From assembly GCF_900184935.1 (NCBI RefSeq), contig NZ_FXYE01000001.1, positions 372,001 through 436,000 on the forward strand: a DNA stretch of 64,000 nt, written 5' to 3'. This DNA comes from Actibacterium lipolyticum (lineage in GTDB: Bacteria; Pseudomonadota; Alphaproteobacteria; Rhodobacterales; Rhodobacteraceae). Of the stretch, positions 17,929 through 26,662 are shown piece after piece. A program made the position numbers and the translations under genes. The notes below the pieces were generated by a model. The model searched no databases and was not told where the DNA came from. It saw only the letters and a program-made list of their open reading frames with translations. Each line of letters opens with the position of its first letter. Position 1 is the stretch's first letter.

Positions 17929-19650
17929 ATGGTAATTTCGACGTTTACACGAAAACTGGCGGCAGCGGTTGTCTTTGGCACCTTTGGCATGGTTTCGACC
18001 ACGGCGAATTCGCAAGAGGACGCGGCCACCAGCGATGTGAAGCAGATCACAATCGACAATGTCACGGTGAACGGCGCAGAATTCAATTCCGTGACGATTA
18101 CGTCAGAATTTCCGCTTGTGATCCATCACGGCGGCGCGACGCGCGTGGGCGAATGCGAAGGCCGCGTCGATCCGGTATCGGGCGTCCATTTCGGGCGTAA
18201 CGGCGCGCTGACCGATCGCGAATACCGCATGGCGCAGGTGGCTTGGTCCTATTTTGATCGCTATTTCCAAGAGGAAACCGGCCTTGTGAACGCGGTCGGA
18301 AATTACCCGTCGACCACCCTTTGGGACACGGCCTCGTATATCTCTGCGCTGGTCGCCGCATTTGAGCTGTGCGTGATCGACAAACGCGAATTCGACACCC
18401 GCGTTACCCAACTGACAAACACCTTACGCAACCTTGATTTGTTCCGCGGCGAGGCCCCGAACAAGGTTTACAATACCCAGACAGGTGAAAAGGTGAACTA
18501 TGCGAACGAAGCCGGCGAGGTCGGTATGTCCGCACTGGATATCGGCCGGATGCTCGTTTGGCTGCGCATTCTGAAAGAACGTCATCCGCATCTGGCCAAC
18601 AGCGTCGACAATATTCCGATGCGCTGGAATTTTTGTAACCTCGTCAGTGACGATGGACGTATGTATGGCTCTTTCGTTCAAGGCGATGGAAACGTACGCT
18701 ATGTTCAGGAAGGTCGGCTTGGCTATGAAGAATACGCCGCCAAAGGCTTTGCGCTCTGGGGTTTTGATGTTCCGCGCGCCCTATCGCCAGAGCCATTGAA
18801 CTATACAACGATCTACGGAGTCGATGTGCCTTATGACGGGCGCGATCCACGGATTTTCAAGAACCAGAACTATGTCCTCACCGAAGGCTACATCCTCGAC
18901 GGGATCGAAATGGGCTGGGATCTTCCATCTGATCGCAGTGGTGACGGGCTCACGGCATCCCATGGTTGGCGGGCAGAGTTCGCGCAGCGGATATATCTGG
19001 TTCAGCAGCGCCGGTTTGAGCAGACGGGTATCATCACGGCGCGCTCTGAACATCAGGTCGATGGGCGTCCTTACTTTGTATACGATTCCATCTTCGCGGA
19101 TGGCTATCCGTGGAACACTCTCGACCCGACAGGTGAATACCAGCCAGACCGCGCGGCCGTTGCGGCCAAGGCAGCGATTGGCCTTTGGGCGCTTTGGGAA
19201 ACCGATTACACCGATCTGCTCTTTGAAACGGTTGCGGACCTGTATGATCCCGAATTGGGCTTTTACGAAGGCCTTTATGAGAACGGCAACGGCTACATTC
19301 CTTTGCAAACCGCCAACAATAACGGAATTATCCTCGCCGCGCTTTTGTATAAGGTGCAGGGGCCGATCCTTCAGCAGACCAATGACAACACGCAATATTG
19401 GGACACGGCCTATGCCGGAACTGATTTGCGCGACAACAAATGTCACCCGCGTCAGATGGAAGAGGTCGTGAACTGCTGCAATTGTGCAGGCGTCCAGATT
19501 CCGCCGGTTATCCCATTCGAAGAATTCACCTACTGCCGCCCAGTCCCGACAAGTGGCGAAACCGCGGCAATCGAATGTGGCACGACGGAACACAGCTTCC
19601 CATTGCCTGAACCCCGTCCGGTTCTGCCGCAATCTTGCAGCGCACAGTAG
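17929..19650 (+). CDS. DUF3131 domain-containing exported protein (first copy)
   Basis: A 573-residue protein with a signal peptide (about 1-29, cleavage near TANSQ). A DUF3131 domain follows, rich in aromatic and glycine residues and probably an alpha/alpha barrel (YRMAQVAWSYFDRYF...TGLVNAVGNYPSTTLWDTASY, GMSALDIGRMLVWL, GRLGYEEYAAKGFALWG, and PYFVYDSIFADGYPWNT near 400). DUF3131 has no assigned activity; its position with a polysaccharide synthase suggests a periplasmic glycan-modifying or glycan-cleaving role. The last ~80 residues form a cysteine-rich tail (VNCCNCAG, several later Cys) that is absent from the second copy. ATG at 17929 is chosen for its ribosome binding site GGAGAG; upstream in-frame TTG is rejected. 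Confidence 0.88.
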   Translation: MVISTFTRKLAAAVVFGTFGMVSTTANSQEDAATSDVKQITIDNVTVNGAEFNSVTITSEFPLVIHHGGATRVGECEGRVDPVSGVHFGRNGALTDREYRMAQVAWSYFDRYFQEETGLVNAVGNYPSTTLWDTASYISALVAAFELCVIDKREFDTRVTQLTNTLRNLDLFRGEAPNKVYNTQTGEKVNYANEAGEVGMSALDIGRMLVWLRILKERHPHLANSVDNIPMRWNFCNLVSDDGRMYGSFVQGDGNVRYVQEGRLGYEEYAAKGFALWGFDVPRALSPEPLNYTTIYGVDVPYDGRDPRIFKNQNYVLTEGYILDGIEMGWDLPSDRSGDGLTASHGWRAEFAQRIYLVQQRRFEQTGIITARSEHQVDGRPYFVYDSIFADGYPWNTLDPTGEYQPDRAAVAAKAAIGLWALWETDYTDLLFETVADLYDPELGFYEGLYENGNGYIPLQTANNNGIILAALLYKVQGPILQQTNDNTQYWDTAYAGTDLRDNKCHPRQMEEVVNCCNCAGVQIPPVIPFEEFTYCRPVPTSGETAAIECGTTEHSFPLPEPRPVLPQSCSAQ

Positions 19651-19662
19651 TAGGTCGGGGGC

Positions 19663-20808
19663 ATGGCCACTTCGAAACAGAGAATGGTTTGGTTCGATGC
19701 CAATCGCGTCTTTGCCGCGATGGGTGTCGTACTGATCCATTCAACCACCGATTTCGGCGGTAAACCATTTGAGGCAGCAGAACCGGCGGAACGCCTGTTG
19801 CCTGTCTTTCTGCGCTCCATTGGAGAGTTTTCCGGCTCCGAGATGTTCTTTCTCTTCTCGTTGTTCCTGATGGCACTTCGCGTGGATCGAAAACTGCCCA
19901 GTTACCGCGAGACGGTGCTGACACAGGCCGAGCGCCTTTTGGTGCCTTTCGCCTTCTGGGTCGTGTTCTACGCGTTTTTCCGCCTCTTGAAGGCCGATGC
20001 CTTCAATTACACCGATTATATCTGGGCGCAGGTATCAGACCTTAAGAACTGGTACGGCTATTTCCTGCTTGGGAACGTGCAATATCACATGCATTTCCTA
20101 CCCACATTGTTCGCATTGTTCCTGTTCTATCCATTGATGCGCGGGGCGACACGGTATCCGATCTTCGGACTGATCCTGTTTCTTACGCTCGGGATCATGA
20201 ACAACACCCAAGCCTTTGTCTGGGGGCTGGATCTGGACCCGACCCTGCGCGACTACATCATCCGCGCCCTTAAAATACTCGGCTATGTCGGCTATGGCTT
20301 CGCGGCCTTCGCACTTTACGGGGTCTGGAAAGACGGCGTGCCACGGGGCGAAAGCCGCCTGATGCGCCGCTTTGGGCTATACCTCGCCTTGCTCGCCTAT
20401 GTCGCGACGATCCCGTTCTTTGCCACGGCGTGGCAGACTGGCGATTGGGGCGTGCGCAGCGGTTGGGATTTCTACGGCCATTTCCTGATGCCGATCTGCA
20501 TTTTCCTGATCTTCATGGGCGGACAATTCCTTGATTGGTCGCCGCAATGGTCGAAGTTGGCCAAGTATTCCTTTGGCGTTTATCTGGTGCACCCTGCGGT
20601 CATCGACTTGTTCGATATCGCCCTGTTCAAAAGCGGGATGTCGGGTGAGATGTCCCCGACGATCATCGTGCTGCTGCGCTACGCCGTGGCACTGCCCGGC
20701 TCCTTCGGCGTTGCCTATGCCCTGTCCAAAATCGGGTTCCTAGCGTGGACGATCGGCCTTGGGGCGCCGCCTTGGCAATGGGGCAAATCAACAGGCGGGG
20801 CGGCATGA
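19663..20808 (+). CDS. Acyltransferase 3 family membrane protein
   Basis: A 381-residue integral membrane protein with about ten hydrophobic segments and the acyltransferase-3 start (WFDANRVFAAMGVVLIHST, the histidine being the usual catalytic residue, near 27). Family members O-acetylate or otherwise acylate cell-surface glycans. It is 12 bases after the first DUF3131 gene, and its stop overlaps the GT2 start (ATGA), so it probably decorates the polymer made by the GT2 enzyme. Confidence 0.88.
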   Translation: MATSKQRMVWFDANRVFAAMGVVLIHSTTDFGGKPFEAAEPAERLLPVFLRSIGEFSGSEMFFLFSLFLMALRVDRKLPSYRETVLTQAERLLVPFAFWVVFYAFFRLLKADAFNYTDYIWAQVSDLKNWYGYFLLGNVQYHMHFLPTLFALFLFYPLMRGATRYPIFGLILFLTLGIMNNTQAFVWGLDLDPTLRDYIIRALKILGYVGYGFAAFALYGVWKDGVPRGESRLMRRFGLYLALLAYVATIPFFATAWQTGDWGVRSGWDFYGHFLMPICIFLIFMGGQFLDWSPQWSKLAKYSFGVYLVHPAVIDLFDIALFKSGMSGEMSPTIIVLLRYAVALPGSFGVAYALSKIGFLAWTIGLGAPPWQWGKSTGGAA

Positions 20809-22631
20809 TCCAAGACGATTATTTCCTGAAGTACGAAGACCGCACGCCGCCGCCGCCGCTGGAGTATAACCCGTGGAGAGAGGCGCTTTGGCAATTCCTC
20901 GCGGTCCTCGCCTTGGTGATCGGGGCCTGGTACATCATCTGGCGGTGGACGGGGTCGCTGAACCCCGACGCGATGTGGTTCGCCGTGCCACTGGTTGTGG
21001 CGGAAACCTGCGCGTTCATCGGCATGGTTCTGTTTGTTTTCAACCTCTGGAAGGATGATCCGATCAAGATCGAAGAGCCGCCCGCTCTGCTTGGGGATGT
21101 TGTGGAGACCCATCCCGAAGCGGACCGTGCGATCGTTGTAGATGTGATGTTTGCAACCTACGATGAAGACCCTGAATTGGTCCGGCTTGGCATTCTGGAT
21201 GCCAAGAAGATGACCTATCCCCATCCAATTGATGTACGTATCCACATTCTGGATGACGGTCGCCGTCCGGAGATGAAGGCCGTGACTGAAAGTGAGGGCG
21301 CGAACTATATTTCGCGCACAACTAACGAAGGCTTCAAGGCCGGCAACCTGCGCAACGCGATGGAGCAAACCCACGGGGATTTCCTCGTGATTTGCGATGC
21401 GGATACGCGGCCTTTCCCGACCATGCTGGAACATACGCTGGGCTATTTTCGCGATCCCAAAATGGCCTGGGTGCAGACCCCGCAGTGGTTCTATGACCTG
21501 CCCGAAGGTGAACGCCTGCCACAAAGGCTCGGGCGTCGTTTCGGAAGCCGTGGCCATACCTTCGGCACATGGATCGAACGGCTGTTCGGCCCCGTGCGCG
21601 TGGGCGAAGACCCTTTCGTGAACGACCCCAAGATGTTCTACGACGTCATCCAAAGACGCAGAAACCGTGCGAACGCCTCGTTTTGTTGCGGGGCGGGGTC
21701 CATCCACCGCCGCGAGGCGGTGATGATGGCGGCCTTGCGCAGTTTTGGCGCCAAAGTCGAAAAACGGACGTGGGACGTTGAAGAGGTCGTCACCGTGTCG
21801 TCCAAGGAACGCGAACTGGCCCCGGACCTTATGGAGGCGATCAAGACCGAAGCCGCGGCGACCGAAGCTCTGACGCCCTATAAATTCCACGTCTCCGAAG
21901 ACATTTACACCTCGATTGTCCTCCACTCAGACCGTGAAAGTGGATGGAAGTCGAAGATGCACCCCATCGTGGAAAGCAAAATGCTCTCGCCCCAAGATTT
22001 GCTAACGTGGACAGTGCAGCGGTTCAAATACGCGGGCGGAAGCCTTGATATTCTTGTCAACGACAACCCGATCTTCCGCAAAGGTCTGACGTTCGGGCAG
22101 CGTATGATGTATGCAACGACGTTCTATTCCTACCTCGCGCCGCTGTGGAATATCATCTTCCTGCTGGCGCCGGCGATCTACCTTTTCACGGGCGTTTCAC
22201 CCGTTGCAGCCTATTCGGCAGAATTTTTCTTTCACCTGATCCCGTTCCTTGTCACGCTTGAGCTGGCAATCATGGTCGGGACGTGGGGGATAGCCGGATA
22301 CGCCCCAAAGGCAAGTTATCTTGCCTTTTTCCCCCTTGGCCTGAAGGCGATCTTCACTGTCGCACGGGGCGAGAAGATCACCTTTAAGGTAACGCCAAAG
22401 GTCCGCCAGTCGGGCAACTTCCTCGGGCTGGTTTGGCCGCAAATCGGGGTGGTGTTTCTGACAGGAATAGCCACGATTTACGCCATTGGCGCGCTCATTT
22501 CAGGAGCGACAGATCACTCCGCCAGCGGCGTCATCGCCAACATCATGTGGGGCATCAACAACTGCCTTGCGATGGCAGGCATGATTGCCGCCGCGATGTG
22601 GCAACCCAGCGAGACAGAAAAGGAGAGCTAA
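20805..22631 (+). CDS. Cellulose-synthase-like processive glycosyltransferase (GT2)
   Basis: A 608-residue inner-membrane GT2 enzyme: two N-terminal membrane helices (about 27-80), a cytoplasmic catalytic domain, and several C-terminal helices (about 430-600). BcsA-type motifs are present in order: DDG (150-152), DAD in CDADTRP (198-200), FCCGAGSIHRR (293-303), SED (364-366, the TED equivalent) and QRFKY (405-409) in place of QxxRW. The family polymerises a nucleotide sugar and extrudes the chain through its membrane channel. There is no PilZ domain, so c-di-GMP control by BcsA's mechanism is not evident. An unusually long segment (about 230-360) separates the DAD and SED motifs. Sugar and linkage cannot be predicted. 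Confidence 0.92.
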   Translation: MIQDDYFLKYEDRTPPPPLEYNPWREALWQFLAVLALVIGAWYIIWRWTGSLNPDAMWFAVPLVVAETCAFIGMVLFVFNLWKDDPIKIEEPPALLGDVVETHPEADRAIVVDVMFATYDEDPELVRLGILDAKKMTYPHPIDVRIHILDDGRRPEMKAVTESEGANYISRTTNEGFKAGNLRNAMEQTHGDFLVICDADTRPFPTMLEHTLGYFRDPKMAWVQTPQWFYDLPEGERLPQRLGRRFGSRGHTFGTWIERLFGPVRVGEDPFVNDPKMFYDVIQRRRNRANASFCCGAGSIHRREAVMMAALRSFGAKVEKRTWDVEEVVTVSSKERELAPDLMEAIKTEAAATEALTPYKFHVSEDIYTSIVLHSDRESGWKSKMHPIVESKMLSPQDLLTWTVQRFKYAGGSLDILVNDNPIFRKGLTFGQRMMYATTFYSYLAPLWNIIFLLAPAIYLFTGVSPVAAYSAEFFFHLIPFLVTLELAIMVGTWGIAGYAPKASYLAFFPLGLKAIFTVARGEKITFKVTPKVRQSGNFLGLVWPQIGVVFLTGIATIYAIGALISGATDHSASGVIANIMWGINNCLAMAGMIAAAMWQPSETEKES

Positions 22632-23996
22632 ATGAGCTTTCGCGAAAACATCATTAAAGCCCGCGGCAGTTTGATCTTCTTGGCCGCCTTGATCTGTGGT
22701 CTGTTGCTGGTCACGACTTTGGAAAGAAACATGCCAGCCACATCCGAAACCGCGGACGGCGCCAACGCGCCAACCGAACTCTCCGCCCCGATTGCGGTCG
22801 CTGCACCCATCACCGCCTTTGACGACGTCGATCCTTTGCCATTGGCCAATACAGGGGAAAGCAAACCCGGCGATCTGGACTACGCCCGCATCGCGTGGCG
22901 GTATTTCGCGAACAATACAAACCACGACACGGGCCTTGTGAATTCTGCCGACAAGTACCCATCCACAACGATGTGGGAAACGGGGTCCTACTTCATGGCG
23001 GTGATCTCGGCGGACCTGTTGGGCATCATCGAAACCGAAGAGGCCGTTTCGCGGCTGTCTTTGGCGCTCGACACGCTGGCGCGCATTCGCCTGTTTGACG
23101 AGATGCTGCCAAATAAGGCCTACAACACGCGCACGGGTGAACTGGTCGACTATTCCAACCAGCCTGTGGAACGCGGGCTTGGCTGGTCTGCCCTTGATAT
23201 TGCCCGCATGGTTGCCGCGATGAGCCATGCCGAGCAAAGCTATCCCGAACTGGCCGTAAAAGTCGACGCAGTGATTGATCACTGGGATTTGGATCAGATG
23301 GTTGAGAACGGCGAACTGATTGGCGGCAACATCGCCGACGGCAACCTGCGACGCGATCAAGAAGGCCGCGTGGGTTACGGCCAGTACGCTGCCAAAGCCA
23401 TGATGCTGCGAGGCTTCGACATGGTCCTTGCCTATAATGCCGAAGCAAACCTGATGGTGCAAACCGTCGAAGGCCAGCCCATCCCCGTCGACGCCCGCCT
23501 GCACCGCAATATCACCCCGGCCTTCACAGTGTCGGAACCCTACGTTTTCGACGGGTTGGAGTTCGGATTTGATTACCGGTCTCACCGCTTTGCCACAGCG
23601 ATCTATCAGGCCCAAGAGGCGCGCTTCCGCGAGACGGGGCAGTTGACAGCTGTCAGTGAATCCCACCTCGATGAAGCTCCATATTTTGCCTATTCGACCG
23701 TCTGGGGCGGTGGCGCGCCTTGGGCTGTCATGACATTCAGCGGCGACCGGATCGATAGCAAACGGACAATCACCGTGAAGACGGCCTTTGCTTGGGATGC
23801 CCTGTTTGGCACGGACTACACGGCCGAACTTGTGGATGCACTGTCCGAACTGGGCGATCCTGAACGCGGCTGGCCCGAAGGCATCTATGAGGCGGATGGG
23901 GTCGTGAATGGCTCGTTCACGACGAACACCAATGCTGTTGTGCTGGCGTCACTCGCCTTTCGGGCTTTCGGCCCATTGTCACGCGTAAATCAGTGA
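22632..23996 (+). CDS. DUF3131 domain-containing protein (second copy)
   Basis: A 454-residue paralogue of the protein encoded at 17,929. It has an N-terminal hydrophobic anchor or signal (about 15-30), a short linker, and the DUF3131 domain (about 75-450). Matching blocks include DYARIAWRYFANNTNHDTGLVN, YPSTTMWETGSYFMA, GWSALDIARMV, GRVGYGQYAAKAMMLRG and PYFAYSTVWGGGAPW. It lacks the cysteine-rich tail of the first copy. The start ATG follows the GT2 stop directly and the end overlaps the next gene by 4 bases (GTGA), so it is firmly in the operon. A tethered and a soluble version of the same activity is a reasonable inference. Confidence 0.88.
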   Translation: MSFRENIIKARGSLIFLAALICGLLLVTTLERNMPATSETADGANAPTELSAPIAVAAPITAFDDVDPLPLANTGESKPGDLDYARIAWRYFANNTNHDTGLVNSADKYPSTTMWETGSYFMAVISADLLGIIETEEAVSRLSLALDTLARIRLFDEMLPNKAYNTRTGELVDYSNQPVERGLGWSALDIARMVAAMSHAEQSYPELAVKVDAVIDHWDLDQMVENGELIGGNIADGNLRRDQEGRVGYGQYAAKAMMLRGFDMVLAYNAEANLMVQTVEGQPIPVDARLHRNITPAFTVSEPYVFDGLEFGFDYRSHRFATAIYQAQEARFRETGQLTAVSESHLDEAPYFAYSTVWGGGAPWAVMTFSGDRIDSKRTITVKTAFAWDALFGTDYTAELVDALSELGDPERGWPEGIYEADGVVNGSFTTNTNAVVLASLAFRAFGPLSRVNQ

Positions 23997-24700
23997 GCGG
24001 CGCTGTGAGGGTGGTAATTCTTGGTGGGGTGGCTCTCACGCTTTGCATCGGGGTCAGTGCCGGGCAGGCGGCCCCCTGCGTCGGGAGCGATTTTACGACG
24101 CCGTTTCCGGGCGCGTCGAACGTCACAACACATGTTGTCGACGTCCCATCGCCGCGCTTTCCAGGGTTTTGGCAAGAGGGGACGAAAGACGGATATTTCT
24201 ATATGCTCTTTGCCAATGGGGATGCCGTCTTGACGGCAGGTCGGGATAGCACTTGGCATATCTCGTATAGTTGTGACGCTGGTTTGGGTGAATGCTCAGC
24301 GCATATCGAAGGCACCCCTCCAGGCGAGGCAATGCAAGTTGCAGAGCAACTTAAACAATGCCTGCTGGAGGGCGAGGTTTCCCAAGCCGTCCAAGAGCCC
24401 GAAACGCGCCTCGTCGAAGAGGAGCCTCCAAACGTGCCTTCAGAAGAACCGGTTTCGCCCGCTCCACCTGAAGACCCCGCAACCTGCAGTGTGGAGACAA
24501 TCGACGACGAAAATCTGACCCGCAAGCTGCAAGGCATGTTAGTCTTGGCAGGCGCTGATCCTGGCCCTTTGGACGGCATCCCCGGTGCCATGACCACCAA
24601 CGCTTTGATTAGTGTTCTCGGCGAAACGGCGGCTCAGCTTCCCACTGAAGACGCAATCGCGGCACTGCGAGAGCTCATGTGCTCTGACAGTGATCGATAG
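23993..24700 (+). CDS. Periplasmic protein with cluster-specific domain and peptidoglycan-binding-like C-terminus
   Basis: A 235-residue protein with a signal peptide (about 1-26). A domain of about 90 residues (VVDVPSPRFPGFW...GYFYMLFANGDAVLTAGRDS...) resembles the N-terminal domain of the protein encoded at 11,751. An acidic proline linker (about 130-165) follows. The C-terminal stretch (LTRKLQGMLVLAGADPGPLDGIPGAMTTNAL) has the look of a PG_binding_1 repeat. The GTG start overlaps the preceding stop. Last gene of the operon. No enzyme motif is seen; a structural or export-assisting role is likely. Confidence 0.75.
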   Translation: MSGAVRVVILGGVALTLCIGVSAGQAAPCVGSDFTTPFPGASNVTTHVVDVPSPRFPGFWQEGTKDGYFYMLFANGDAVLTAGRDSTWHISYSCDAGLGECSAHIEGTPPGEAMQVAEQLKQCLLEGEVSQAVQEPETRLVEEEPPNVPSEEPVSPAPPEDPATCSVETIDDENLTRKLQGMLVLAGADPGPLDGIPGAMTTNALISVLGETAAQLPTEDAIAALRELMCSDSDR

Positions 24701-24890
24701 GGGTGGACTGAACGCTGGAAGAATCTTCCGCAAGCCGATGCCGCAGAAGTGCTCAATTTCTGGCTTTCTAGATACAACCGCAGTATCGGTGAGCAATACC
24801 GAAGGTCCGGAAAGGGCCGTTACGCCCTCCCAGCTTTCGAGCAGTTCATTGCGTTTTGACAATCAAGTTTAACACATCCTAATTGGCATC

Positions 24891-25349
24891 ATGAAGATAT
24901 CTGTCGCAGTTGCTTTTATGTTGTGTGCCTCTGCCGCTGCTCTGGCTGCTTTCGTCTGGTCAGGTCCGTCCCAGATCAGGCATTACACCTTCGATGAACT
25001 GTCAGAATTGACGTGCGAGGAGCTTGGCGAACGCCACACCGAAGTCATCGATGCATACCATGACGCCGAGATTGCCCACTATGGGCGGACAGCTGCGTTT
25101 CATGCTGACCTTGGCATCCCATCCGAAGACGTTTTGCCATATGCTGTTCTGATGATGCGTTTTATGCGCGATAACAACATCAGCGAAACCAACCTAGTAA
25201 CGCGGTCAATGCCCTGGCCTCTGCTCTATTCAGATTTTTATTATGAGATTTCGGGCACATGCGCGGCGAACCCGTCATGGCAAGCCGTCGAAGCGATGCG
25301 GCAGTCTGCATTGAAACTCGGTTTGATTGGCAGAAACGAAATTGATTAG
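24891..25349 (+). CDS. Hypothetical exported protein
   Basis: A 152-residue protein with an N-terminal hydrophobic segment (about 4-24, alanine-rich) and no family I recognise. The rest is moderately charged and probably helical (LTCEELGERHTEVIDAYHDAEIAHYG), with a pair of cysteines (one near residue 42, one near 125) that could form a disulphide. It follows a 190-base gap after the polysaccharide operon and precedes another exported protein by 10 bases. Function unknown. Confidence 0.6.
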   Translation: MKISVAVAFMLCASAAALAAFVWSGPSQIRHYTFDELSELTCEELGERHTEVIDAYHDAEIAHYGRTAAFHADLGIPSEDVLPYAVLMMRFMRDNNISETNLVTRSMPWPLLYSDFYYEISGTCAANPSWQAVEAMRQSALKLGLIGRNEID

Positions 25350-25359
25350 GCTCAAGGAC

Positions 25360-26352
25360 ATGAAACAGAAATTTGGGCTGTATCTCGCCTCTTGCTGCGC
25401 ACTTATCGGCAACATGGCGCAGGCGGGTTGTCCGGCAGGACAGGAACCCTTCACATCCTGCCAGATAGATGGCCGCAACACCGAGATCTTTGTCTGTTTC
25501 GACGATCAGGTCGTGACCTATAGCTATGGGTCTGTCGGCGGCACACCTGATCTGTTCCTGTCAGAACCTGTTGAGCGTGTTGACTATGAACCGTGGTCGG
25601 GTGTGGGGAAAGCGATCAGCGAAAGTGTTACCTTTTACAACGGAGACTTTGCCTATGACGTTGGTGGCGGCTTTGACCGTCCGTTTTCTGAAGAAGAAAT
25701 GCGAGAGCCAATCAGGCGCTTTGGCTGGGTAGAGGTGACCCAGAGCGGTGAAATAGCCGCCAGTCTCGAATGCATCCCTGAAACGGTGAGCTACGGTTTT
25801 GGCGGCGGCATCCATGACATCAAAGTGGCGGCTGGGCAGTCGTGGGACTCGGCCTCCTTTACATGGGTATCCGACAGTATTGTGCCGCCGGTCACGCCGC
25901 TTCTGCTGGAAAGCCATCTGTATGAGACAGTCGAAGATTGCCTGCCCGCATCAGAGTTCAGTCTGAATGGCATCAGCATGGGCGATCCGTTGGATACGCT
26001 CGGCAAGCTTGGATCACCAGAAACGGTCACAGACCCTTTTGGGAGCGGCGAGTTGATAGATCGGATGGTCCTTGTTGGCGCGAATATCGATATTTTCCAG
26101 GATAAGGTTTATGGAATGTCCACCACATCGCCAGGTTGGGACACGCCCGCAGGGCTTAGGGTTGGTCTGACCCGTGGCGAAGTGATCCGTATTCTGGGGC
26201 GGGTGCCAAACGGATATACTGCCACGTCAGATAGGTATTATACCCACGTCTGCTCTGACGTGCGAGATGCTGAGGACGAATGGGGTATCTTGATTGAATT
26301 TGGACAGGACAAACGTGTGGGCAGTATCAGCTTTGTAAGTCCTTCGTATTAG
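25360..26352 (+). CDS. Hypothetical exported protein with two SmpA/OmlA-like half repeats
   Basis: A 330-residue protein with a signal peptide (MKQKFGLYLASCC..., cleavage near AQAG). The body is unrecognised. The C-terminal third has two motifs of the form GxxxGxxxxxxxxxLGxP (NGISMGDPLDTLGKLGSPE and VGLTRGEVIRILGRVPNGY), as seen in BamE/SmpA-like small folds; that resemblance is weak. ATG at 25360 is chosen because the signal peptide starts there; an upstream in-frame TTG would add 11 residues. The 3' end overlaps the leftward gene at 26,327 by 26 bases. Confidence 0.65.
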   Translation: MKQKFGLYLASCCALIGNMAQAGCPAGQEPFTSCQIDGRNTEIFVCFDDQVVTYSYGSVGGTPDLFLSEPVERVDYEPWSGVGKAISESVTFYNGDFAYDVGGGFDRPFSEEEMREPIRRFGWVEVTQSGEIAASLECIPETVSYGFGGGIHDIKVAAGQSWDSASFTWVSDSIVPPVTPLLLESHLYETVEDCLPASEFSLNGISMGDPLDTLGKLGSPETVTDPFGSGELIDRMVLVGANIDIFQDKVYGMSTTSPGWDTPAGLRVGLTRGEVIRILGRVPNGYTATSDRYYTHVCSDVRDAEDEWGILIEFGQDKRVGSISFVSPSY

Positions 26353-26662
26353 CATCAGACCGCCGTTTGCGTCGCTTCCTGCGATAGTGTTCCCAAGCAG
26401 CCCAAGCCAGACACATTGTGATCGCACCAGCATACACGGCGAGGATCGGACGTTCGCCCTGATCTGGCAAAAGCAGAAACGTCGGCACGGTGATGATGGT
26501 CACGAATATGGCCAATGCATACCGAATTGGAATGGTCCGAAAAACAAAGACCATTGCAAGCCCATAGATGCTGAGGAAGACCCAATAATAGTAGCCGAAG
26601 ATTCCATAGGCGACAGTCAGCAATTGCTCAACCAATAACTGCGCACGCGCTATTGAAACCAC
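26327..26662 (-). CDS. Small hypothetical membrane protein
   Basis: A 111-residue frame with three or four hydrophobic segments (LLTVAYGIFGYYYWVFLSIYGLAMVFVF, YALAIFVTIITVPTFLLL, ILAVYAGAITMCLAWAAW) and a strongly basic C-terminus (HYRRKRRKRRS), following the positive-inside rule. The start (GTG here) is uncertain and no ribosome binding site is obvious. The overlap with the preceding gene's 3' end is short. Plausible but not proven. Confidence 0.45.
   Translation of the reverse strand: MVSIARAQLLVEQLLTVAYGIFGYYYWVFLSIYGLAMVFVFRTIPIRYALAIFVTIITVPTFLLLPDQGERPILAVYAGAITMCLAWAAWEHYRRKRRKRRSDANTKDLQS

Noticed and set aside
20715-21926. Leftward 403-codon open frame opposite the GT2 gene
   Set aside because: It lies wholly opposite a gene with full family motifs, has no ribosome binding site and no family pattern; long antisense frames are common in GC-rich DNA.
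22500-23666. Leftward 388-codon open frame opposite the second DUF3131 gene
   Set aside because: Shadow of a well-supported gene, no recognisable domain.
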